From assembly GCA_018268055.1 (NCBI GenBank), contig JAFDXF010000086.1:180487-244486 (forward strand): DNA of 64,000 nucleotides, in the 5' to 3' direction. Of this stretch, positions 1 through 7,596 are shown piece after piece. The stretch is from Bacteroidota bacterium (GTDB lineage: Bacteria > Bacteroidota > Bacteroidia > Chitinophagales > Chitinophagaceae). The translations under genes and the position numbers were made by a program. A model generated the notes under the pieces. It made no database searches. It saw only the letters and a list, made by a program, of their open reading frames with translations, and had not been told where the DNA came from. Each line of letters opens with the position of its first letter. Position 1 is the first letter of the stretch.

Positions 1-1
1 A

Positions 2-427
2 ATCCGTCGTAGGGACAACGCATGCGTTGTCCCTACGAACGCGATCCCAACGATCGCAATACCACCGGTCACAATCCCACCGGTCACGATCCCACCGACC
101 GCGATCCCAACGATTGCAATCCCACCGAACGTTTCCCCAACGGGAATTAATCCAATGGACGTTGTCCCCACCGAAAAAACCATCGGTCAAAACCGTTTTC
201 AAAATCAGGGGAAAAATTCCATTTCATCCATCGTGGGTGGTTACAAATCTGCCGTAACAAAACATGCACACCGATTGGGATTTTCATTTGGTTGGCAAAC
301 ACGTTTTCACGACCATATCATTCGGGATGAAAAATCATTTCATAATATTTCAAATTACATCATCAATAATCCGGTAAATTGGAAGGAAGATAAATTTAAT
401 AATGGGGATAATGTCAATACAATGTAA
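2..427 (+). CDS. REP-associated tyrosine transposase (RAYT), C-terminal part, cut by window edge
   Basis: The frame is open from base 2 to the TAA at 425-427. The last ~60 residues carry the conserved end of the IS200-like/RAYT family (GFSFGWQTRFHDHIIRDEKS, then NISNYIINNPVNW). RAYTs are single-copy HUH-type transposases thought to mobilise REP palindromes. Upstream, the same frame reads through a perfect palindrome (8-37) and a proline-rich stretch made of 15-bp repeats, a variable insert I associate with Bacteroidota members of this family. The catalytic HUH and Tyr part lies outside the window, so activity cannot be judged. The gene ends 38 bp before cas1, on the same strand. Family call is firm; intactness is unknown. 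Confidence 0.75.
   Translation: MRRRDNACVVPTNAIPTIAIPPVTIPPVTIPPTAIPTIAIPPNVSPTGINPMDVVPTEKTIGQNRFQNQGKNSISSIVGGYKSAVTKHAHRLGFSFGWQTRFHDHIIRDEKSFHNISNYIINNPVNWKEDKFNNGDNVNTM
8..37. repeat. perfect 30-bp palindrome (REP-like), inside the RAYT frame
   Basis: CGTAGGGACAACG is followed directly by its reverse complement around a GCATGC centre, giving a 30-nt perfect inverted repeat. It resembles the REP hairpins that RAYT enzymes bind, but it is translated in the RAYT frame (RRRDNACVVPT) instead of lying beside the gene. Confidence 0.8.
38..142. repeat. seven imperfect tandem 15-bp units (coding)
   Basis: Seven successive 15-bp units start at 38, 53, 68, 83, 98, 113 and 128, of the general form nnCGCAATCCCACCG or nnCGCGATCCCAACG. 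Fifteen bases are five codons, so the array stays in frame and encodes (x-x-I-P-P/T) repeats within the RAYT. A further related unit lies at 159-173. Confidence 0.75.
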
Positions 428-465
428 TTAATACCAACTGCATCATACATTAAATCATTCAGCAA

Positions 466-1368
466 ATGATTAAGCGCACAATATATTTTGGCAACCCTGC
501 CTACCTGAAAACAGTAAATGAACAAATGGTAGTGCAACTACAAAATGAAGATGTGGTAACTAAATCTATTCCTATTGAAGACATTGGTATATTAATATTA
601 GATCATCGTCAAATCACTATCACACAGGCATTGATAGCAAAACTATTGGCCAACAATACAGCAGTAATCACCTGTGATGAAACCCACCATCCTACCGGTA
701 TGCTGCTTACCTTGGATGGCAATGCACTACAAAGCAAAATGTTCCAAATACAAACAGAAGCAAGTGTACCACTCAAAAAACAACTATGGCAACAAACCAT
801 TGCCGCAAAAATTCAAAATCAGGCCGGTATGCTTCGTTTCAGAAGATTGGAGCATCAGCTACTTTTAAATCTTGCTACATCAGTAAAAAGCGGCGACAGC
901 GAAAACTCCGAAGCACAAGCTGCGGCATATTATTGGAAAAGAGTGTTTCCGGAATTTTTATCATTTCGCAGAGAACGCCACGGACCGCCGCCCAATAATT
1001 TATTAAACTATGGCTATGCTATATTACGGGCAATGGTGGCACGCAGCCTTGTAGCAAGCGGGCTTTTACCCACACTCGGTATCCATCATCGCAATCAGTA
1101 TAATGCCTATTGCCTAGCAGATGATGTGATGGAACCTTATCGGCCTTATGTGGACTATGTAGTGTTTCAGATAGTGCGGAACAATGGAAAAAGTTTAGAA
1201 ATGTCGCCCTCTATGAAAAAAAGCCTGCTGGAGATACCGGCAATGGATGTACAGATAGATGGGAAAAAAAGTCCGATGATGAATGCAGTGCAACGTACTA
1301 CAGCGAGCCTTGCTAAATGCTATGAAGGCACAGCACGAAAAATTTTATATCCGGAATTTAATTTGTAA
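466..1368 (+). CDS. cas1: CRISPR-associated endonuclease Cas1, type II (II-C-like)
   Basis: Cas1 is the integrase subunit that, with Cas2, inserts new spacers. This 300-aa protein has the usual length for type II Cas1. The three catalytic positions are visible: Glu149 in SENSEAQAA, a His in GIHHRN (207/208), and the acidic residue in ADDVMEPYRP (around 219-223). It begins MIKRTIYFGN, as in Bacteroidota type II-C proteins. It lies 38 bp after the RAYT and 53 bp before cas2, all on the plus strand. Cas9 normally precedes cas1 in this subtype but is not in the 465 bases available to the left. Confidence 0.95.
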   Translation: MIKRTIYFGNPAYLKTVNEQMVVQLQNEDVVTKSIPIEDIGILILDHRQITITQALIAKLLANNTAVITCDETHHPTGMLLTLDGNALQSKMFQIQTEASVPLKKQLWQQTIAAKIQNQAGMLRFRRLEHQLLLNLATSVKSGDSENSEAQAAAYYWKRVFPEFLSFRRERHGPPPNNLLNYGYAILRAMVARSLVASGLLPTLGIHHRNQYNAYCLADDVMEPYRPYVDYVVFQIVRNNGKSLEMSPSMKKSLLEIPAMDVQIDGKKSPMMNAVQRTTASLAKCYEGTARKILYPEFNL

Positions 1369-1409
1369 AAAATGAGCTAAGCCAAATTTAAAAAGGAGGT
1401 TTGCAATAA

Positions 1410-1757
<348 letters not shown>

Positions 1758-1767
1758 ACGAATAGAA

Positions 1768-1800
1768 ATAAAAAAATGGGTGTAAAACCCATTTTTTTAT
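1768..1800. terminator. intrinsic terminator after cas2 (bidirectional)
   Basis: ATAAAAAAATGGG at 1768-1780 pairs perfectly with CCCATTTTTTTAT at 1788-1800 around a 7-nt loop. The A- and T-rich flanks make it terminator-like on both strands, so it would insulate the cas operon from a CRISPR array transcribed either way. Confidence 0.75.
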
Positions 1801-1850
1801 TTGTAAAATTAGCTCTAAGAGCATCATTTTCAGTAGCTTACCCAAATCGT
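1801..1850. promoter_or_regulatory. short spacer between cas2 terminator and CRISPR array
   Basis: Only 50 bp separate the terminator from the first repeat. It contains a small palindrome, GCTCTAAGAGC (1812-1822). It is short for a leader, and no promoter is obvious. It could hold integration signals if spacers are added on the cas2 side. Confidence 0.3.
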
Positions 1851-3111
1851 GTTGTATAAGAGCTAAGCTACATAAAAATTTGAAAGCAAATCACAACCTT
1901 CATACACTAACCAACTATGCTGCCGTGTTGTATAAGAGCTAAGCTACATAAAAATTTGAAAGCAAATCACAACTCATTAACGTAATTATTTTTATAATCA
2001 TTGTTGTATAAGAGCTAAGCTACATAAAAATTTGAAAGCAAATCACAACTGTTCCTTGTGTTGCTCTATTAATTGGCAGTTGTATAAGAGCTAAGCTACA
2101 TAAAAATTTGAAAGCAAATCACAACCGCAATGATTTACATTGATTATTTTAATAAGTTGTATAAGAGCTAAGCTACATAAAAATTTGAAAGCAAATCACA
2201 ACTTAATCGTGGTCGTTTCTGTACGCTCTGATGTTGTATAAGAGCTAAGCTACATAAAAATTTGAAAGCAAATCACAACCTTATAAGAAGATCTGCGCTT
2301 TTTGGCAGGTTGTATAAGAGCTAAGCTACATAAAAATTTGAAAGCAAATCACAACTATGGGAGCTTCGCAACCGCTTCAGCTAAGTTGTATAAGAGCTAA
2401 GCTACATAAAAATTTGAAAGCAAATCACAACATGGCGATAATCCATATTTTTCTGGATTTGTTGTATAAGAGCTAAGCTACATAAAAATTTGAAAGCAAA
2501 TCACAACTTACACCGTTACTTTTCCTATAAACTGCTTGTTGTATAAGAGCTAAGCTACATAAAAATTTGAAAGCAAATCACAACCAAGTTCATCGGTCAT
2601 AACGCCATTCGCAGTTGTATAAGAGCTAAGCTACATAAAAATTTGAAAGCAAATCACAACATGAGTACAGAAGATGCTGATAACTTCACTGTTGTATAAG
2701 AGCTAAGCTACATAAAAATTTGAAAGCAAATCACAACTATATGCCATTCTACCAGACACAGGCTTCAGTTGTATAAGAGCTAAGCTACATAAAAATTTGA
2801 AAGCAAATCACAACAGCAAGTCTTGTACATTGTAGCGTACTTGGTTGTATAAGAGCTAAGCTACATAAAAATTTGAAAGCAAATCACAACACCATTGCGT
2901 TTAGGTCAATATCCCACGTGGTTGTATAAGAGCTAAGCTACATAAAAATTTGAAAGCAAATCACAACTTTCTAATTGAATATTACCGTGTCGGTATGGTT
3001 GTATAAGAGCTAAGCTACATAAAAATTTGAAAGCAAATCACAACTATAGATTGAATCATTGCACTTTGAATAGTGTTGTATAAGAGCTAAGCTACATAAA
3101 AATTTGAAAGC
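1851..3111. CRISPR. CRISPR array, 17 repeats of 47 bp (last truncated) and 16 spacers
   Basis: Sixteen apparently identical 47-bp repeats and a seventeenth that stops after 37 nt start at 1851, 1927, 2003, 2079, 2156, 2233, 2309, 2385, 2461, 2538, 2614, 2691, 2768, 2844, 2921, 2998 and 3075. Spacers are 29 or 30 bp, eight of each. On the plus strand repeats begin GTTGTATAAGAGC and end GCAAATCACAAC; on the minus strand they begin GTTGTGATTTGCTTTC, which resembles the crRNA-sense start of Bacteroidota II-C repeats. I therefore infer that crRNAs are transcribed leftward, opposite to cas1-cas2. No tracrRNA anti-repeat was noticed elsewhere in the window, though this was not an exhaustive search. 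Confidence 0.97.
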
Positions 3112-3197
3112 TAGTCCGAATGAATTCGTTCAGGCGGGCCTGCCCGAATGAATATCGTTCAGGCGGGCCTGCCCGAATGAATATCGTTCAGGCGGGA
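3112..3197. repeat. three tandem copies of a ~29-bp palindromic (REP-like) element
   Basis: Units begin at about 3114, 3142 and 3171 with a 29-bp period. Each contains CCCGAATGAATATCGTTCAGG followed by GGGCCT, an imperfect inverted repeat with GCCCG/CGGGC arms. The first unit lacks one base. The block abuts the truncated last CRISPR repeat and runs into the open frame of the first MuF protein. A different palindrome from the one in the RAYT. Confidence 0.8.
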
Positions 3198-4477
3198 AAA
3201 TCATAACTGCTGTTAGTAATTTAAACAATGAGTATTTTAGTCAATTCAACAAAAAGTATAAGCCAAAAAATACACTACCAATTATTAAAGAGTTGGCAGT
3301 TGAAAGCACTATTAATGCTTTGGTTGGTCAAGGATTGAGCAGTAATGTTATTGCACCTGTTCAAAAGATATTAACCGATAATATTACGACCGGTGGCAGT
3401 TATGCCAAGTTTCAGGAGCAGTTGCAAAACCACATCTTACAAAATGAAACAGGTGAAGGAAATTTGCAGCGATACACCAAGCAAATAACTACTGATGCTA
3501 TTAACCAGTATAATGCCCAATATGGCGAAACTGTTGCACAGGATTTACAGTTTAGTTGGGGAAGATACATAGGAAGTAATCTAACAACTTCAAGGGAGTT
3601 TTGTGTTCTGCTCACCGATAAGCAATGGGTACATAAAAGTGAACTGCCGGAAATAATCAAAGGGCATATTGACGGCACAGATTGCAAGTTGAGTAAAACC
3701 ACAGGGTTGCCACTTGGTATGATACCTGATACCGATGCAGATAATTTTAAGGTAAGGCGTGGTGGGTACAATTGTGGGCATCAATTCTTTTGGGTGCCTG
3801 ATAGTGCAGTTCCGGCGGATGTAAAGGATAAATTTGAAAGTAAAAATAAAGCACCAAATAAAATTTCAACGAATACTTTCGTTGACACTATTGAATTCAA
3901 TAGAAAGACCCTTCATGAAATAAATTCTGGTAATATTATGAATGTTAGTAAAGGTGTAAAGGTATTATTGTCAGACTGGGGTGAAGATAGTAATAACATA
4001 AGGAGATTGCCTGAAAGTGACATTTCCAAACAATGGCTGAATATGTCGATGGAAGAGGGTGTTACCAAATATACTGAAATATATCGAGGTGTCTCGTATG
4101 TAAAAACACTCCCAGATAAAGTAGCAAAATACAATTATTATAAAAACAATTACAAACAGGGTGCGATTATTCAATATGATGCTAAGACAATAGAAAATAA
4201 TAAAGAATATGATAATCGTTTTTTAAGCGGGACATCTAATAGGATGGTCGCTGAAAGAAAATTCGGTAAACTACATTTAAATGAATTTCACTCTGTAATT
4301 TTTACTATTAGGAATTTAGAGAACATTAGAGGTTTGGACGTCAATGGACTAACGGGTTATACTGGCATTGATAACGAATATGAAGTAATATTTGGAGATA
4401 GATTTACATACGAAGTTGTTACAAGTAAGGAAATAGATGGTAACTTATTTATTGAGCTTCTGCAGCATAATCAATAG
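3152..4477 (+). pseudogene. 5'-truncated phage MuF-like head protein with ADP-ribosyltransferase-like C-terminal domain
   Basis: The frame is open from 3152 (after a stop at 3149) with no ATG before about 3938, so the N-terminus is lost; TTG at 3293 is the only plausible early start. Numbering from 3293, residues 1-175 match the Mu gpF/MuF head-morphogenesis family (REFCVLLTDKQWVHKSELPE, then DADNFKVRRGGYNCGHQ). Residues ~255-394 have the ADP-ribosyltransferase signature: Arg265 in EIYRGVSY, the S-T-S-like SGTS at 312-315, and ExE at 362-364 (NEYEVIFG). MuF proteins with variable C-terminal toxins are known from temperate phages. The truncation suggests a remnant; the toxin end itself looks intact. 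Confidence 0.75.
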
Positions 4478-4640
4478 CAAATTGTTTGGCGTACTGCGGA
4501 TATTTTTTTAACGCAGCATTTTTATTTTGTAAGTATTCCCAATATGCTCGATCATAAGCCTTATTACTATCATCTGTAAGACACTCAAGTGACTTTATAT
4601 CAGTACCTAAATTTTTTACGTGTTCATGTTTCTTTTTCAT
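4449..4640 (-). CDS. small hypothetical protein, 63 aa
   Basis: This Lys- and Tyr-rich soluble protein (MKKKHEHVKNLGTDIKSLEC at the start, YPQYAKQFAIDYAAEAQ at the end) has no family I recognise. It converges on the MuF-ART gene and overlaps its last 29 bases. It follows the 82-aa gene by 37 bp on the same strand, suggesting one transcription unit. Codon use looks like real coding sequence. An immunity role against the neighbouring toxin is possible from position only; immunity genes usually sit on the same strand as the toxin, so this is weak. Confidence 0.5.
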   Translation of the reverse strand: MKKKHEHVKNLGTDIKSLECLTDDSNKAYDRAYWEYLQNKNAALKKYPQYAKQFAIDYAAEAQ

Positions 4641-4677
4641 AATGCAAAAATTATAGTTATAATTCTAATACAAAAGT

Positions 4678-4926
4678 TTATTTTACTTCGCCAGTATCGC
4701 CGTCAATAATATCATCAAAGCCAAAAAGGCTACCATCATTTTCACGATGATAAATACAGCCAAAAAACTCTTCCGTCCAAAATGTACCTTCATCACTTGT
4801 ACAAGTTTTGCCGTCAATGGCGATATTCATTGCAACGCCGATATTATCACAAACGCCAAAGTTGTCACCACTAACACGTTTAGCAACCTTCGTCCAGCTG
4901 ATACAATTTTGACAAAAATTACCCAT
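4678..4926 (-). CDS. small Cys-rich phage-type protein, 82 aa
   Basis: The protein begins MGNFCQNCISW and has further cysteines in GVCDN, KTCTSDEG and FFGCIYH. This CxxC...C...C...C layout, ending in FGCI-aromatic-H, is common in small phage proteins of unknown function with a probable zinc-ribbon fold. Its ATG overlaps the stop codon of the frame upstream on the minus strand (ATGGGTAA), indicating translational coupling in the original phage. No enzymatic function can be assigned. Confidence 0.6.
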   Translation of the reverse strand: MGNFCQNCISWTKVAKRVSGDNFGVCDNIGVAMNIAIDGKTCTSDEGTFWTEEFFGCIYHRENDGSLFGFDDIIDGDTGEVK

Positions 4927-5074
4927 TCTTTTTAATGTATGCTTCCTTTAAAAGTCTTTCTACCGTTTTTTCTAAACTCACGATTCGGCCTTTCTCTTTC
5001 TTAAAGTGGGCTTGTTTATCAATAATTAAATCTACTACTATTTTGTCAATGTCTAATTGCCGAAACTTACACCA
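4919..5074 (-). pseudogene. 3' fragment of a small minus-strand gene
   Basis: About 50 codons ending at 4919 read KFRQLDIDKIVVDLIIDKQA and later SLEKTVERLLKEAYIKKNG, a plausible helical C-terminus. There is no start codon; a stop precedes the stretch at its 5' edge, close to where plus-strand homology to the second MuF protein begins (about 5060). The stop overlaps the start of the 82-aa gene. I read it as a gene cut by the recombination that joined the two MuF cassettes. Confidence 0.4.
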
Positions 5075-5112
5075 TCATTCAATCGGCGGTAAATAAAGGC
5101 ATATCTACCGAT

Positions 5113-6267
5113 GTGCCTGCCGCCATGCTGCAAAAGCTGCAAAGCGATGTATTCGTGTTTAGCGGTATGAAAACCTATACACAGCTCAAAGAAGCATCCT
5201 TACTGCTATTGGACGAAAACAAGCAGATAAAACCCTACCACCAGTTTGAGCAGGATATCCTTAAAATAGATAATACCTACAACAGGAACTATCTGCAGGC
5301 AGAATACCAACATGCCACCAGTGCTGCACAAAGTGCATCGCAATGGAATGATTATATGCAAGACGGCAACAGGTACAACCTGCAAATACGCACAGCAGGC
5401 GATGACAGAGTACGAGAATCCCATGCCGTACTGAATGGCATAACACTACCTGCCCAACACGAATTTTGGAAAACACATTGGACTCCCTTTGACTGGCGAT
5501 GCCGGTGCAATATAGTACAGGTGCTAAGAGATGATTACAACGAATCGGATATTGGCATTGCCCATGCAGCAGCACAGCAAGCCATACCCGAAATGTTTCG
5601 CTACAATCCCGGACGTGAAGGCGTAATATTTCCCAAAAAACACCCTTACTACCCGCAGCATTGCAACGGTGCAAAACTGAACCTAACCGGATTGGTAGGA
5701 TATGCCACCTGGCTATTAGATGCAGAAAATGATAGGTGCAAGGCGATGAATATGATAAAATCAATGAAGGAAGTAAGTAGAGCAAATTCATTAAAAACAG
5801 ATACGATAACAGTCGGCAAAAAATCTATTACTTATTATCCAAACTTAACAGATAAAAAGGCATCAGATTATAAAGACGTTTTGACATGCTGTAAGCATTT
5901 CACAAGCACAACAACCGATAAAATTATTTTACTTCCGGCAGTAAAAAGGGCTGATTTATACGAACAAATTTACAAGGATATTAAAGGAACAATCTATGAG
6001 GGAAAATGCCCCGATTTTAAAGTTGGAAAACATTACTATGAGTTAGAAGGATACGATACAAAAGACCCTGTTAATGCACTAAAAAATATGCTAAATAGAG
6101 GATTAAAACAATCTAATAAAGTAATCATTACAAAATGTGGTGCAACTGAAAGACAATTTAATCGTAGCATTCGTTCAAGATTAAAAGCCGGGCAAGATAT
6201 AAGCGAGGTTTGGGAACTTGATGGAAATAAATTGACACTAAGGTTTAAAAATACAAATACCCCGTGA
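5113..6267 (+). pseudogene. 5'-truncated MuF-like head protein with CdiA-type tRNase-like C-terminal domain
   Basis: MuF homology is in frame from about 5062 (ETYTIIQSAVNKGIST), before the GTG at 5113, so the N-terminal part is missing. Residues 92-137 from that GTG contain the MuF core RTAGDDRVRESHAVLNGI then HWTPFDWRCRCN. Residues ~235-384 form a separate domain with PDFKVGKHYYELEGY (Asp301, Glu310) and NMLNRGLKQSNKVIITKCG, as in the CdiA C-terminal tRNase family found on contact-dependent and phage-borne toxins. This is the second MuF with a different C-terminus within 2 kb. A hairpin overlaps the stop codon. Family of the toxin domain is likely, not certain. Confidence 0.7.
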
Positions 6268-6310
6268 GGGGTATTGCAGTCAGCGAAGCAGCATTGCTGC
6301 TGAATCGCTG
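6256..6310. terminator. two consecutive hairpins after MuF-tRNase gene
   Basis: AATACCCC (6256-6263) pairs with GGGGTATT (6268-6275) around GTGA and includes the stop codon. A second hairpin spans 6281-6310: CAGCGA/TCGCTG outside and AGCAGCA/TGCTGCT inside. There is no U-tract directly after either, so they may be a REP-like pair rather than a classical terminator. Confidence 0.5.
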
Positions 6311-6348
6311 ATACAAATATACAATATTTTTAAAACAAACAAATCAAT

Positions 6349-6555
6349 ATGCAAATTACCATTAACAACAGTACAGTTACTATTTATCAGGAGGAGAAAG
6401 TAGGTCATCCAGTTGATATTTCCAGAATCCTTCGTACCAGCTATGAGACGTTACAAGATCGGATAAAGAACGGGAAACTAAACGATGATAAAATTCGGGA
6501 TACTGTTCTTTCGGAAATACAGGCTGCCATTGCGAAATCCAAACCTCAAGTATAG
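6349..6555 (+). CDS. small hypothetical phage protein, 68 aa
   Basis: This 68-aa protein (MQITINNSTVTIYQEEKVGH, then DISRILRTSYETLQDRIKNG) starts with a short beta-rich segment followed by charged helices. It lies between the MuF gene and the gpG-like gene, a place where Mu-like prophages of this phylum commonly carry a small gene. It could instead be linked to the preceding toxin domain. I do not recognise a family. Confidence 0.5.
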   Translation: MQITINNSTVTIYQEEKVGHPVDISRILRTSYETLQDRIKNGKLNDDKIRDTVLSEIQAAIAKSKPQV

Positions 6556-6572
6556 TTCAAATATAACCCGCC

Positions 6573-6902
6573 ATGCAAAACTTTGAAACCTTTTTAAAAA
6601 ACCTCATCAGCGATATACGTGTGAAACTGAATGAGGAGTTTAATAGAAATTTTGAACGAAAAGCTTTTTTTGACAAAAGTTGGCAACAAACCAAACTGCC
6701 CAACAACAAAGGCAGCCTGATGATGCGTACCGGTGCAGGGCGTAGAAGCCTCAAAAGCACCGTGCAAGGCGATAGCATCGTATGGCGTAGCTCCCTGCCT
6801 TATATGGCACTGCACAACGAGGGTGGCGAAATAACCGTAACCGCACAAATGAAAAAATTCTTTTGGGCAATGTATTTATCAATTGGGATAATAAGATTAT
6901 AA
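6573..6902 (+). pseudogene. phage virion morphogenesis (Mu gpG-like) protein, C-terminally truncated
   Basis: The 109-aa product matches the N-terminal part of the phage tail/virion morphogenesis family: a helical start, then GSLMMRTGAGRRSLKSTVQG and WRSSLPYMALHNEGGEI. The normal continuation after MKKFFWAMY is replaced by LSIGIIRL and a stop, so about a third of the protein is missing. The break at about 6875-6885 marks the right edge of the prophage remnant; ordinary chromosomal genes follow. Product of this fragment is unlikely to work. Confidence 0.7.
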
Positions 6903-6934
6903 AGTAAATATTCCAATAACACTTCACCCTATAC

Positions 6935-7501
6935 TTACATCCTTAAAACTTTTATCCAAACAGATTTTTCATAATTATATGGATTTTCGTCATCGCCACT
7001 TGTGCCAATTAAGATGTCCAATCCATAAAATTTTGCAGGAAGTTTTTTATCGTTAGCATTTGCCTTTAATTCAATCAAATCTTCGCTGCCGGTGGCTTGA
7101 TTTTCTATTAGCTTACCAAAGCTAAAGGCTTGTTTTAATAATCTTTCGGTTAATGGTTTTGTAAATGCTTCCGCTTCTTTGTAAGAAGTAAAATTAAAAG
7201 AAACCATAAACTCAAATTCTTTGTTCTTCTTATTTTCGGATACAATTGCATCTGCTGCATTTGCAAAATGCATTTTAGTGTTATAGTATAAAATATCAGC
7301 ATTAGGATCTGGAGAAGTGAGCGCTCCCTTAATATTTTTAAGATGGGAAGGATAATCTTCAATAACTGTTTTCAATTGAGCTATTAATGCGTCTGTTACT
7401 TTAGCATTTTTTGCTATTGTATTGCTTTGCGCAAACGAGTTATCAATTGATGCAATAATTAAAGCAATAATTAAAACTCCGAAAATAATATATCTTTTCA
7501 T
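6935..7501 (-). CDS. secreted hypothetical protein, 188 aa
   Basis: A signal peptide is clear (MKRYIIFGVLIIALIIASID, then NSFAQS with likely cleavage after FAQ). The mature part is mostly helical and charged, with no catalytic motif I recognise, and ends KSVWIKVLRM. It is the first gene right of the prophage debris, converging on it with 32 bp between. Probably periplasmic. Confidence 0.6.
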   Translation of the reverse strand: MKRYIIFGVLIIALIIASIDNSFAQSNTIAKNAKVTDALIAQLKTVIEDYPSHLKNIKGALTSPDPNADILYYNTKMHFANAADAIVSENKKNKEFEFMVSFNFTSYKEAEAFTKPLTERLLKQAFSFGKLIENQATGSEDLIELKANANDKKLPAKFYGLDILIGTSGDDENPYNYEKSVWIKVLRM

Positions 7502-7596
7502 TTGGTTCTCATTTTGTTCTCAAATATAATATTTTAAATAAGTCAGTTCCACTATTGTTTAAAAGCAGTACAACATTTATTCTCTAAATTTACCGA

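Noticed and set aside
27..257. Arg/Ser-rich 76-aa open frame at the left edge
   Set aside because: It is another frame of the 15-bp repeat region; the RAYT frame has homology, this one is low-complexity.
1374..1382. GAGCTAAGC between cas1 and cas2, identical to part of the CRISPR repeat; considered as a tracrRNA anti-repeat
   Set aside because: Only nine bases match and they correspond to the middle of the repeat, not the crRNA 5' part that pairs with tracrRNA.
1390..1397. AAAGGAGG upstream of cas2 as a Shine-Dalgarno site
   Set aside because: It lies 25 nt before the start codon with a stop codon between, too far to act in initiation of cas2.
5261..5791. 176-aa open frame on the minus strand opposite the second MuF gene
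   Set aside because: It lies fully antisense to a frame with clear MuF homology and its Cys/Leu-rich sequence looks like an antisense shadow.
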